Assembly (NCBI GenBank): GCA_050251735.1
Contig: JBFWMF010000013.1
Span: 1 to 64,000, forward strand
DNA length: 64,000 nucleotides
Reading direction: 5' to 3'
Origin: Desulfitobacterium sp050251735
Lineage (GTDB): Bacteria; Bacillota; Desulfitobacteriia; Desulfitobacteriales; Desulfitobacteriaceae
Positions 25,764 to 34,685 of the stretch are shown here, in pieces. The notes beneath the pieces are model-generated. The model was not told the DNA's origin. It saw only the letters and a program-made list of their open reading frames with translations, and ran no database searches. Numbering within the stretch: position 1 is the stretch's first letter; each line of letters starts with the position of its first letter. Made by a program: the position numbers and the translations under genes.

Positions 25764-26691
25764 ACAAGCGACACGCGATGCTTATGGTAAGGCTTTAGTA
25801 GCCTTAGGAGCAGAAAATGAATCGATCGTCGTCCTGGATGCGGATTTATCTAAGTCCACGAAGACTGCAGATTTTGGCAAGCTCTATCCGGAACGATTCT
25901 TCAACATGGGGATTGCCGAAGCAAACCTCATGGGCACGGCGGCCGGTTTAGCCGCTGCCGGGAAAATTCCTTTTGCCAGTACCTTTGCTATCTTTGCTAC
26001 AGGTCGGGCCTTTGAACAGATTCGCAATTCCATTGCCTATCCCAAGCTCAATGTTAAGATCGCAGCCACTCACGCTGGGGTTACCGTCGGTGAAGACGGG
26101 GGCTCCCACCAAGCCATAGAGGATATAGCCATCATGCGCGCTGTTCCGAATATGACAGTTTTGGTGCCGGCTGACGGAGAGGAAACCCGCCAAGTCATCA
26201 GGGCTGCTGCAGAATATAAAGGGCCAGTCTATATTCGTATGGGACGCCTCGATGTTCCCCTGCTTTTTGATGAGAATTATCAGTTTGAGATCGGTAAAGC
26301 CAATGTTCTTCGTGAAGGCTCTGACTGTGTTGTTTTTGCTAACGGAGTCATGGTAGCCGCTGCTATGGAAGCTGCCCAAGAGCTAGAGCAAGAAGGTCTG
26401 CAGGTGGCTGTCGTCAATGTGGCTTCTGTCAAGCCCCTTGATGTAGAAACGATAATTTACTTTGCTCAAAAAACGGGTGCAGTAGTCACCGCCGAAGAAC
26501 ATAACATAATTGGCGGTTTGGGAAGCGCCGTAGCTGAGACACTCGGGGAAAGTGCTCCCACCCCAATGGTACGGGTAGGCATTAAAGACACCTTTGGCGA
26601 ATCCGGTCGTCCCCTCGAGCTGTTAGAGAAATATGGTTTGACTAAGAAGGAAGTCTTAGCTGCTGTAAAAGCAGTTATGGCAAAGAAATAA
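25756..26691 (+). CDS. Transketolase, C-terminal subunit
   Basis: The 311-residue partner supplies the pyrimidine-binding and C-terminal domains of the enzyme. It contains VLDADLSKSTKTADF near residue 23, the NMGIAEANLMGTAAGLAA region near 50 with the catalytic Glu, and HAGVTVGEDGGSHQAIEDIA near 95. The start is TTG at 25756, overlapping the first subunit gene, with GAGGAGG upstream. Split transketolases are normal in Firmicutes and archaea. A terminator follows the pair. Confidence 0.95.
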   Translation: MAKQATRDAYGKALVALGAENESIVVLDADLSKSTKTADFGKLYPERFFNMGIAEANLMGTAAGLAAAGKIPFASTFAIFATGRAFEQIRNSIAYPKLNVKIAATHAGVTVGEDGGSHQAIEDIAIMRAVPNMTVLVPADGEETRQVIRAAAEYKGPVYIRMGRLDVPLLFDENYQFEIGKANVLREGSDCVVFANGVMVAAAMEAAQELEQEGLQVAVVNVASVKPLDVETIIYFAQKTGAVVTAEEHNIIGGLGSAVAETLGESAPTPMVRVGIKDTFGESGRPLELLEKYGLTKKEVLAAVKAVMAKK

Positions 26692-26729
26692 ATTACTTCA
26701 AACTCGGCGAAGTTCTCGTTCATCAAATC

Positions 26730-26766
26730 AACCGACCTGTTCTTTATGAATAGGCCGGTTTTTTTG
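26730..26766 (+). terminator. Intrinsic terminator after the transketolase pair
   Basis: Stem AACCG-A-CCT / AGG-C-CGGTT with a 13-base loop, followed by TTTTTTT. Confidence 0.8.
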
Positions 26767-26956
26767 CCCCCAACCTTGATTGCGGCGTAAGTTTTTAGCT
26801 GGCTTTTCGTCATTAATAACAGGAAATCCACACCCCATGTCGAATAGTCTTATAGTTTGGGTATAGGAAATCGGTAATATATGGAGAGTTAAACCCATAA
26901 TAAGGCTGATTTTAGTGGATAGAGAGAACTGTAGGCAAAATTCAAGGAGGATAAAA

Positions 26957-27643
26957 ATGATCCAATTGACTAATGTATCGAAGATATATCCGAACGGCTC
27001 ACGGGCCCTTGTCGATATTAGTCTAAAAATAGACAATGGGGAATTCGTCTTCTTAGTTGGGCCCAGTGGGGCTGGAAAATCGACACTCATTCGCTTACTC
27101 TATCGAGAGGAATTACCAACCCGTGGTCAAGTGACCATGAATGGTAGAAGCATGATTCGTCTGCGCGATCGTGAAGTCCCGCAACTTCGGCGAACTGTTG
27201 GCGTGATTTTTCAGGATTTTAGGCTGCTACCCAATAAAACAGCCTTTGAAAATGTTGCTTTTGCCCTGGAAGTTATCGGTGTGGGCAGGCGAGAAGTAAA
27301 AAACCGAACTAAGAAAGCCCTTGAGCTTGTGGGTTTAGCCAATAAAGAGAATTGCTTTCCTCATCAATTATCGGGTGGAGAACAACAACGGGTGTCGGTA
27401 GCCAGAGCGATTGTGAATAATCCGGCCCTTTTAGTGGCAGATGAACCGACGGGCAATCTGGATCCGGAGACTGCTTGGGGTATTATGGAACTCCTCTATA
27501 ATATTAATCGCCGAGGAACCACCATTGTTATGGCTACCCATGCGCGCGAAATTGTCGATCAGATGCAGAAACGCGTGATTGCCATTGAAGACGGTAAAGT
27601 GGCACGTGATCAGAAGCAGGGGGCCTATGGCTATGGGACTTAA
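26957..27643 (+). CDS. ftsE: Cell division ATP-binding protein FtsE
   Basis: FtsE forms a complex with FtsX that activates peptidoglycan hydrolases at division or elongation. The 228-residue ATPase has Walker A GPSGAGKSTLIRLL near residue 35, signature LSGGEQQRVSVARAIV near 138, and Walker B LLVADEPTGNLDPE near 157. ATG at 26957 follows CAAGGAGGA. ftsX overlaps its 3' end by 11 bases, and an EnvC-like factor follows directly, which makes this an FtsEX-hydrolase module. Confidence 0.96.
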   Translation: MIQLTNVSKIYPNGSRALVDISLKIDNGEFVFLVGPSGAGKSTLIRLLYREELPTRGQVTMNGRSMIRLRDREVPQLRRTVGVIFQDFRLLPNKTAFENVAFALEVIGVGRREVKNRTKKALELVGLANKENCFPHQLSGGEQQRVSVARAIVNNPALLVADEPTGNLDPETAWGIMELLYNINRRGTTIVMATHAREIVDQMQKRVIAIEDGKVARDQKQGAYGYGT

Positions 27644-28517
27644 TTCAGTAGGGTACATATTTCGTGAAGTGGGCAATTCAATCCGGAGGAACGCATGGTT
27701 GAGTCTTGCTTCAGTGTTGACGGTTACCATTTCCATGGTGATTTTAGGTGCATCCATTTTCTTTTTGCTCAATGCCTCCAATTTAGCTGCGGATTTTGAG
27801 TCGGAGTTAGAAATAGCTGTTTTTGCTAAAGATACCCTAGATTCTCAGGAGATTAAAGCTCTAGGGGAAAAGATAAAAGACCTCTCCGGAGTAGATACTA
27901 TTGAATTTGTTCCTAAGGAGCAAGCCTTAAAGGACTTAGCTAAATCCATGAAGTCCACCTCCATTGTCGAGGATATCGGAGATACTAACCCTTTTCCGGA
28001 TAAGTATACTGTCCATGTGGTGGATCCTCAGCAGGTTCAAAATGTAGCCGATCGCATCACTAAGCTGACCGGTGTGGATAATGTAGTATATGGTAAAGAT
28101 GTCGTCGAACCCTTGCTCAAATTTACAGAATGGTTGCGCTGGGCAGGAACGATTATCGTCGGGCTATTTGCCGTCGCTTCACTTGTCTTGATTTCTCTTA
28201 ATATCAAGATGAATGTTTTTTCACGCCGCAAGGAGATTGAGATCATGAAGCTGGTAGGGGCGAGTAACGCCTTTATTCGTTGGCCTTTTATCCTTGAAGG
28301 ACTATTTTTAGGATTAATCGGAGGGCTACTTGCAGTTTTAGTCGTCGGTTTAGGCTATGATTGGCTTGCGAGATACATTCAGGACACCCTGACCTTTATG
28401 CCCGTAGTTCATGAAACTGAGTTGATTGGGAAGGTTCTCGGCTCTCTCGTGCTGGTGGGTATGGGAATCGGTGCCTTGGGAAGCATCATTTCTTTGCGCA
28501 GATTTTTAAAAGTTTAA
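27633..28517 (+). CDS. ftsX: Cell division protein FtsX
   Basis: FtsX is the membrane partner of FtsE; its extracellular domain contacts and activates hydrolases. The 294-residue product has an N-terminal membrane helix (about residues 22-46), an extracellular domain of about 110 residues, and three C-terminal helices, the usual FtsX topology. ATG at 27633 sits about 9 bases after AGGGGG; an ATG 6 bases upstream is too close to it. It overlaps ftsE. The EnvC-like gene starts 25 bases downstream. Confidence 0.94.
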   Translation: MGLNSVGYIFREVGNSIRRNAWLSLASVLTVTISMVILGASIFFLLNASNLAADFESELEIAVFAKDTLDSQEIKALGEKIKDLSGVDTIEFVPKEQALKDLAKSMKSTSIVEDIGDTNPFPDKYTVHVVDPQQVQNVADRITKLTGVDNVVYGKDVVEPLLKFTEWLRWAGTIIVGLFAVASLVLISLNIKMNVFSRRKEIEIMKLVGASNAFIRWPFILEGLFLGLIGGLLAVLVVGLGYDWLARYIQDTLTFMPVVHETELIGKVLGSLVLVGMGIGALGSIISLRRFLKV

Positions 28518-28542
28518 ATACGCAATGAAGAGGAGGAAAAGC

Positions 28543-29676
28543 ATGGCCAAGAAAAAAGGGATAGTTGCCCTTTTACTCACAACCGTAATGCTGGCTAGTT
28601 CAGTCATTCCACTTCAAGCTGGGGAATTAGAAGATGCCATCAACAAACAGCGGGAATTGCAAAGGAAAGAAGAACAAGCCCGCAGCCAGTTAAATAAGCT
28701 AACCTTTACTGCAGATAAACTTCAAGGTCAGATTAAAAATTTAGCCACCCAAATTGCCGTAGCTGAAAATACGTTGGATGCTACCCAAGTGGCCTATAAT
28801 CAGGCAGCAGAAGCCGTTACCCTATCGGAGCAAGAGCTAAAAGAGCGAGAGGAAGAACTAGCCAATCGTCAAGTGGTCTTGCGTCAGCGTGTCCGGGAGA
28901 TTTATGAAGCGGGTCAAGTGAGCTATCTGGAGATAATTTTTGAAGCAGAGGACCTCAGCGATTTTATCACGCGCTTAGAGTATTTTAACCGCTTAGTTGC
29001 CAATGACCAAAAAATTCTTACCGATATTAGTTTGGAAAGAGCGAGAATCGAAGAAGAAACTAAGCTTCTTCAAGTACGCCGCGATGAAGCTGCTCAATTG
29101 AAAACAGCAGCGGAAGAAGCGAAAGCAGCACTGGATGGAAAAAAACGCGAGCATCAGGTGGCGCTGGATTCCAATAAAAAAGCTCAAAACAATATTTTCG
29201 AACAAATCGAACAGATGGAAGCAGACTCCAACGCCATTGCCGAAAAAATCCGTAAATTAACTGCTAATTCCGGGGTGGTTCACGGAACAATCAGTACCTA
29301 TCCCTTGCCAGGGTATACTGAAGTGAGCAGCTCCTATGGCTGGCGTATACATCCCATCACGAAAAAGAAGAGCTTACATACAGGGACGGACCTCCCTGCT
29401 CCCACGGGGACGAAGGTTTTGGCTGCGGGTAACGGTGAAGTCATTATGGCCAGCTGGTATGGTGCCTATGGCAATGCTGTTATTGTCGACCATGGGGGCG
29501 GGTATACCACTCTTTATGGACATAATTCTAAGCTTGCCGTTAAGGTAGGCGACATGGTTAAGGCGGGTGATGTGGTAGCTTATGTTGGCTCAACCGGTTG
29601 GAGTACCGGACCGCATCTTCATTTTGAAGTACGCATTAAAGGAGAAACTACAGATCCTCTACAATTTTTCCGCTAG
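28543..29676 (+). CDS. EnvC-like murein hydrolase activator / M23 peptidase with coiled coil
   Basis: The 377-residue secreted protein starts with a signal peptide (about residues 1-28), continues with a long coiled coil (to about residue 240) and ends in an LytM/M23 domain. The M23 zinc residues look complete: His and Asp in HTGTDLPAPTG near residue 285 and HLHFEVR near 362, so it may be an active endopeptidase and not only an activator like E. coli EnvC. ATG at 28543 has AGAGGAGG upstream. Neighbouring ftsEX strongly suggests the complex regulates it. Confidence 0.93.
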   Translation: MAKKKGIVALLLTTVMLASSVIPLQAGELEDAINKQRELQRKEEQARSQLNKLTFTADKLQGQIKNLATQIAVAENTLDATQVAYNQAAEAVTLSEQELKEREEELANRQVVLRQRVREIYEAGQVSYLEIIFEAEDLSDFITRLEYFNRLVANDQKILTDISLERARIEEETKLLQVRRDEAAQLKTAAEEAKAALDGKKREHQVALDSNKKAQNNIFEQIEQMEADSNAIAEKIRKLTANSGVVHGTISTYPLPGYTEVSSSYGWRIHPITKKKSLHTGTDLPAPTGTKVLAAGNGEVIMASWYGAYGNAVIVDHGGGYTTLYGHNSKLAVKVGDMVKAGDVVAYVGSTGWSTGPHLHFEVRIKGETTDPLQFFR

Positions 29677-29698
29677 GCATTAGTGCGAAAGCAGTGCT

Positions 29699-29725
29699 GA
29701 CCTGGCACAAGCCGGGTTTTCTTTA
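29699..29725 (+). terminator. Terminator after the EnvC-like gene
   Basis: ACCTGGC / GCCGGGT stem with ACAA loop and one G-T pair, followed by TTTCTTT. Confidence 0.7.
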
Positions 29726-29892
29726 ATAAGTATGTCCCGAAGTGGATAGGCATATAATAAAAGAGACTTGCTTCTGATGGACATCATCAGAATTTAGCAA
29801 AGTGAACGAGCCGCCGCCACTTATCTCCTACCAAAGATCAAGGGGAGAGTCACGGTTAAAAATAGGGATCAGAGTAGGAAGGGGATATCGCT

Positions 29893-31071
29893 TTGCAGGA
29901 GAGCAGATGGAAAGAGTATTTGAAAAATATCGGATGGGTTGTCGCGATTGTCAGCTTGCTTTTTACAGTAATCGTCGGAGGATTCATTGTCACCAACTTG
30001 GATCATGTGGGCCGTTTGGGGCGGGTGCTACAACTCATTCAAAGTGATTATTTAGAAGATGTACCAGTGGATACACTGATTGATGGAGCCACGAAAGGAA
30101 TCGTGGACTCCCTAGGAGATCCTTATTCAGCCTATATGAACGCCCAAGAGAACGCAGAGCTCATGCAGCAGATCGAAGGAAAATTTGGCGGTGTCGGGAT
30201 TATCCTGAGTCTCAAAGATCCTCAGAAACTCGTGGTGCTCAGGCCCATCAAGAACACCCCAGCAGCTAAGGCGGGGCTGCTACCCGGTGACGTCATCGTC
30301 AAAATTGATGAAGTGGATGCTGCCACGATCGACCAAGAAAAAGCGGTGTCCTTGATGCGTGGAGATCCGGGGACGAAGGTCACGCTAGTTGTATATCGTG
30401 AAAGCATCAAAAAAAGTGTGACCGTACCAATAACACGGGAACATATTCAGGTTCCTACTGTAGAAGGTATATCCTTACCGGGGAATCCGGACATAGCCTA
30501 TATCAGCATCTCGCAGTTTTCCTCTAATTCTGCCCTTGAACTGAATGAAATTCTTACGAATATGAATATCAGTAAATACAAAGGAATTATTTTGGATTTG
30601 CGATATAACCATGGCGGAGAGTTAGAGTCTGCCGTGGGAGTGTCCAGCTACTTTGTTCAACCTGGCCCTATTGTCTATATTGTCGATAAAAACGGTAATA
30701 CCGTGACTAAAGCTTCCGAGGGTAACTACTTAGGCATTCCTTTTGTCGTATTAGTCAATGAAGAAAGTGCTTCGGCAGCAGAAATTGTTTCCGGAGCGAT
30801 TCGAGACCGTGGTACGGGTACTTTAGTCGGAGTCAAGACCTTCGGCAAAGGGATCGTGCAGACGATTTATCAGCTGGATAAAGGAACCAGTGTAAAGTTG
30901 ACCACAGCGAAGTATCTCACCCCGAATAAAATAGATATCCATAAGAAGGGTATCGAGCCGGATGTAGCTGTGGAGTTAAAGGAAGGGGAGGAAGCAACCC
31001 TATCCCCCACAACAACAGAATTTGATACCCAGCTTAGAGAAGCGCTGAAGGTGCTTCGTCAACAGCTTTAA
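29893..31071 (+). CDS. Carboxyl-terminal processing protease (S41, CtpA type)
   Basis: The 392-residue protein is a membrane-anchored S41 peptidase. One hydrophobic segment lies at about residues 13-33, followed by a PDZ domain (FGGVGIILSL to VIVKIDEVD, about 97-145) and the peptidase domain with the catalytic Ser in NEESASAAEIVSG near 297 and Lys in VKTFGKGIVQT near 320. The start is TTG at 29893 with AGGAAGGGG upstream. Homologues process envelope proteins; position after the ftsEX-EnvC genes suggests a role in controlling wall hydrolases, which is inference. Confidence 0.94.
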   Translation: MQESRWKEYLKNIGWVVAIVSLLFTVIVGGFIVTNLDHVGRLGRVLQLIQSDYLEDVPVDTLIDGATKGIVDSLGDPYSAYMNAQENAELMQQIEGKFGGVGIILSLKDPQKLVVLRPIKNTPAAKAGLLPGDVIVKIDEVDAATIDQEKAVSLMRGDPGTKVTLVVYRESIKKSVTVPITREHIQVPTVEGISLPGNPDIAYISISQFSSNSALELNEILTNMNISKYKGIILDLRYNHGGELESAVGVSSYFVQPGPIVYIVDKNGNTVTKASEGNYLGIPFVVLVNEESASAAEIVSGAIRDRGTGTLVGVKTFGKGIVQTIYQLDKGTSVKLTTAKYLTPNKIDIHKKGIEPDVAVELKEGEEATLSPTTTEFDTQLREALKVLRQQL

Positions 31072-31092
31072 GCTCTCTTGAACTGTGTGAAC

Positions 31093-31161
31093 TGTGAACT
31101 GGGGACAGGTCCCTCTTTTCATTTCTGAAAAGAGGGACCTGTCCCCAGTTCACATTTTTTT
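31093..31161 (+). repeat. REP-like perfect 28-bp inverted repeat with U-tract
   Basis: Perfect arms 31093-31120 and 31127-31154 with loop ATTTCT, then seven T. The core motif GGGGACAGGTCCC is itself nearly palindromic, a form I associate with REP-like elements mobilised by Y1 transposases (RAYT); no transposase lies nearby. It probably also ends transcription of the protease gene. Confidence 0.85.
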
Positions 31162-31209
31162 GGGTTGAGCATAGACTACACCGCAAGCGAAATTCGAGGG
31201 GGAAAGGAC

Positions 31210-32229
31210 ATGGGGAATAAACCCAATGGGCGACATTACTTTGTAGAGGGGATTACCAACCGCGGCTACATATCACTATTGCCCAATATGATGTCAGAAT
31301 GGGAACGTACTTATGTCCTCATGGGTGGGGCGGGAACGGGTAAATCTACCTTAATTAAAATGATCGGACTGGAGTTACTGGACCGGGGGCATGACGTTGA
31401 TTTCTTTCGCTCTGCTTGGGATTCGGACTCAATGGCCGGTGTGCTCGTCAGGCGCTATAACTGGGCGATACTGGATCAGTATGAAATAACCCCTTTACAC
31501 TGGCGTGCTCCTGGAGTCATTGAACACTTCATTGATTTTTCTAAGTTCTGTCATCAAGCAAAGCTGAAACAAAAGAAACCAGTTATCCTCGAATTTGAAG
31601 CTAAGATCAATAAAGGGCAGCAAAGGATAAGTGAAATTCTTGCTGAGGAATTTGGCGAACGAATGCGTGAAAAAAGGTATTCCTCTGCTCAAGACGGGGG
31701 ACGACCATGGCTACCAAAGCTCCATGCTACCGATCTCTTCAAGGATGCTAAAGGACCTTGGACTAAGGCCCAGGATGCACTTAGAAAGATACAACAGAGC
31801 GCGGTCCAATCTTTTTTTCTCCATGGAATTCATACGGAGGGTTGGCTGAATCTTGCTCCTTATTTCCTAATGGATTATGATCAGATCCGTTTTAGCGGGG
31901 AAGAAGCCTATGAAGCTATGGAATGGGTTCTCAAAGAGTCGGAATCCTTAGGGCAGGTTATTGATATTGTTTTACATCCCCTTTATCCTGATGAGATACT
32001 AGGCATCATATTTTCTGAGCGGAATTTAGTTATATGGCAGGGAGACCCAGAGTGTCTAGGTGATCAGGGCTTAGGTCGTCCTTTTAGCAATGATTTGAAG
32101 GACGCTCTCCTAACTACCCAGAGCTTAAGAGACCAGCTAAAAAAAATGTATACCGAAACGGTTGATTTTGACCAAGTGGATGGAATACGAGCTGACTTAA
32201 TGAATTCTATCCTTAGAGATATGTCCTAA
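31210..32229 (+). CDS. P-loop ATPase of unknown function
   Basis: The 339-residue product has a Walker A motif MGGAGTGKSTLIKMIG near residue 38 and no membrane segment. The order and text of the first 60 residues (HYFVEGITNRGYISLL then the P-loop) resemble an uncharacterised clostridial ATPase family (PRK06851-like), known from conserved sequence only. I found no clear Walker B by eye and no second P-loop, which some relatives have. ATG at 31210 follows GAGGGGGAAAGG; the frame opens upstream at 31165 without a ribosome site. It stands between a REP-like element and the ger operon. Confidence 0.75.
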   Translation: MGNKPNGRHYFVEGITNRGYISLLPNMMSEWERTYVLMGGAGTGKSTLIKMIGLELLDRGHDVDFFRSAWDSDSMAGVLVRRYNWAILDQYEITPLHWRAPGVIEHFIDFSKFCHQAKLKQKKPVILEFEAKINKGQQRISEILAEEFGERMREKRYSSAQDGGRPWLPKLHATDLFKDAKGPWTKAQDALRKIQQSAVQSFFLHGIHTEGWLNLAPYFLMDYDQIRFSGEEAYEAMEWVLKESESLGQVIDIVLHPLYPDEILGIIFSERNLVIWQGDPECLGDQGLGRPFSNDLKDALLTTQSLRDQLKKMYTETVDFDQVDGIRADLMNSILRDMS

Positions 32230-32421
32230 GGTGTACTACTTCGTACAGAATAGTGCAGTGATCCTCCCCGACCTACGTTAAGCTAAGAGGCTCGGGGCTT
32301 CGGACTAATACCTTATATTGTCTTAAAGGGCAAGCAGCTTTGCTTTCCCTGTGAGTCCATCATTGTATATTCGACTTGAAAGGGGGAATCATAAATTAAA
32401 TATTAAAGGTGAGGTGAGGAT
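32230..32421. other. Gap before the ger operon
   Basis: This 192-base gap contains CCCCGA/TCGGGG and AGGGCAAGC/GCTTTCCCT inverted repeats that could form hairpins. Neither is followed by a U-tract. I recognise no promoter or riboswitch; forespore sigma-G control of ger genes would be expected but was not located by eye. Confidence 0.35.
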
Positions 32422-33543
32422 TTGACGAACAGCATTACAAACAGGCAGATGTTCTTTATGATATTTCTCACCCTCACCACGTATACTACCATAGACCTAC
32501 CAAAGATAATGGCCCAGACAGCGGGCAGGAGCAGTTGGATTCCAATTATGGCGGCGTCTGTTGTTTTCGGGGGCGCCGCTGTAATCATTACGAAGCTAAA
32601 CAACATGTATCAGGGAAAGGTGCTTTTTGACTACAGCCAGGAAATCGTAGGCAAGATCTTCTCCCGCTTGATTGCTTCGTATTACTTGCTGTTTTTCTTA
32701 ATTGTCGGCGTGTATTTAAAGTTAAAGCTGGTCGGCATGCTAAAATCGAATTTTCTGCCGCAGACACCTCAATTCATCATGCTGCTGATGGGGATTTCAC
32801 TATTTGGCTATGTGGCCTACAAGGGTATTACAAATGTTGCCAGGATGTTTGAAATTATCGGGATTTTGTTTCTTATCGTAACGGTAGGCTTATGTATTGC
32901 TATGCTCTTACAAGGTATGACCTACAATATATTACCATTTTTTAGCAGCTACGAAACCAAAGAATATATGAAGACTATGAAGGATTTGGTTACACCCTTC
33001 ACCGGTTTGGCAGTTCTTTTCGTCATACCCTTCACTTCACAGAACCAAAAAGCTCCCAAAGTCGCTTTTTGCACACTGATATTTATCGGTCTGCTTTATA
33101 TACTGATCGTGGAAAGCACAATCATGATTTTGGGTATCAACAACACCATTGTGTTTAATGACGCTTTTATCGAAGCCATAAAGATCGTTGAACTGCCCGT
33201 TATTGAAAGAACCGATATCTTTTACCTAACCTTTGGCTTAACGAGTTTGTTCGCGGGAATGATCATTGTGTTTACCGTCATCGTGGAGTTTGCTTGCCGG
33301 TTCATTCCGAAAGTTAAGCGCCATATCGTGGTAATTGCTATTGGGATCATTTTTTTTAGCCTTTGTTTGTTTGCGCTAAACATCAATAATATGAGAGCTG
33401 TCTTTGAGAGTTTTGCTCCATCTCTTGTTATAATCTCAACCCTCTTGATACCCACGCTGTTGCTTATCATAGGACAAGTCAAAAAGCGGACTCCCCAAAA
33501 ACCGAGAGCAGGAGAAGGTGGACGCAATAATGAAACGACATAA
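32422..33543 (+). CDS. Spore germination permease-like subunit (GerAB/GerKB type)
   Basis: The B subunit of germinant receptors is an APC-superfamily integral membrane protein thought to bind the germinant. The 373-residue product has about ten hydrophobic segments and the family start SITNRQMFFMIF. TTG at 32422 follows GGTGAGGTGAGGA. It is the first gene of a three-gene operon; the C gene overlaps its end by 14 bases. Confidence 0.93.
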   Translation: MTNSITNRQMFFMIFLTLTTYTTIDLPKIMAQTAGRSSWIPIMAASVVFGGAAVIITKLNNMYQGKVLFDYSQEIVGKIFSRLIASYYLLFFLIVGVYLKLKLVGMLKSNFLPQTPQFIMLLMGISLFGYVAYKGITNVARMFEIIGILFLIVTVGLCIAMLLQGMTYNILPFFSSYETKEYMKTMKDLVTPFTGLAVLFVIPFTSQNQKAPKVAFCTLIFIGLLYILIVESTIMILGINNTIVFNDAFIEAIKIVELPVIERTDIFYLTFGLTSLFAGMIIVFTVIVEFACRFIPKVKRHIVVIAIGIIFFSLCLFALNINNMRAVFESFAPSLVIISTLLIPTLLLIIGQVKKRTPQKPRAGEGGRNNETT

Positions 33544-34669
33544 ACTCATGAGCATTATTGCAATTTCCATCTTTCTTCCTGTGTTTTTAACGGGCTGCAG
33601 GGATTCGGTGGATATAAACGAAAAGCTGATTGTGACGACTATCATCTTTGATGTAAAGAACGGGGAAGTATGGTATTATCCCGAGATTGCAAACATTGAA
33701 ACCGGGAAAAGTTCAGACGCAGGCGCAAGCTCGGGCAAAGAATTTATCTTTTTTAAGGGCCATGGCAAAACCTTAACGGAAGCCAAAGATAATTTGGAAG
33801 CGCAATTGGATAAGCCACTCTTTTATAGCGGGGTGCGGGCGCATGTGTATACCGAAAGATTTGCGAAAGAGTATCTGCTTGAGTACCTGTACAGAATTAG
33901 GGTCGACGAAACCCAAAGAAAAAAAGGGCTAACGGTCATCACAAGGGAAGACCCCGAAAAAATATTCAAAAGCGCCCATGAGAAAAACACGTCCGCCGGG
34001 TTTGTGATAGAGGGAATCATCGAAACCTTGGATGAATCAGGAAAGTCATTCAAGAGAACAACTATGCGGATGCTCGAAAATCTATCAAGTGCCTATACAG
34101 GCATTTTGATTCCCCGCATAGGCCTAGAGGATGGGGAAATTTCGCTGAGCGGGTATTCAGTGGTAAACGGTTCAACAGTCACCGGTTTTTTACCCTTGGA
34201 GGAATCGACTGGGACGATATTTTTAAAGGCAGACAAACCTAAGTTTTATGTTATCGTGCCGTATAACGATATGAATCTCACGATAGAGGTTCTTTTGAAG
34301 AATCGAAAGATCACACCATCTTATGAGGACGGCGAAATAAGTTATGATATCAAAATGGAGTTCAGGGCAGAGTTAATGTATGGAGATAAAAAGACTCCAT
34401 ACAACTTTGAAGATGCGGCTACGAGGGAAGTAACCAAAGCCCTCACGACAATGCTAGAACAACAAATCTCCGCAGCAATTGAGCGTGCTCAAAAAGAGTT
34501 TGAATGTGACTATTTTCAGTTTGACGATATATTTCGTATAAAATTCCCTGTGGAGTTTCAAGAAATGGACTGGCAAAAGGAATTTACAAATGTAAGTACA
34601 AATATCGACATCAAGGTCGATCTGAGTACGAAATGGGGTCTGGATTACGGCGCGCACGAAGTTAAATGA
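33530..34669 (+). CDS. Spore germination lipoprotein subunit (GerAC/GerKC type, Ger(x)C)
   Basis: The C subunit is a lipoprotein component of a nutrient receptor in the spore inner membrane. The 379-residue product has a lipoprotein signal with lipobox LTGC (Cys near residue 22), the RDSVDINEKLIV family start, and a Ger(x)C C-terminal domain. ATG at 33530 has GAAGGTGG upstream. It is second in the operon, overlapping the B gene by 14 bases and ending 16 bases before the A gene start. Confidence 0.93.
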   Translation: MKRHKLMSIIAISIFLPVFLTGCRDSVDINEKLIVTTIIFDVKNGEVWYYPEIANIETGKSSDAGASSGKEFIFFKGHGKTLTEAKDNLEAQLDKPLFYSGVRAHVYTERFAKEYLLEYLYRIRVDETQRKKGLTVITREDPEKIFKSAHEKNTSAGFVIEGIIETLDESGKSFKRTTMRMLENLSSAYTGILIPRIGLEDGEISLSGYSVVNGSTVTGFLPLEESTGTIFLKADKPKFYVIVPYNDMNLTIEVLLKNRKITPSYEDGEISYDIKMEFRAELMYGDKKTPYNFEDAATREVTKALTTMLEQQISAAIERAQKEFECDYFQFDDIFRIKFPVEFQEMDWQKEFTNVSTNIDIKVDLSTKWGLDYGAHEVK

Positions 34670-34685
34670 AGGGAGGATGCCTAAT

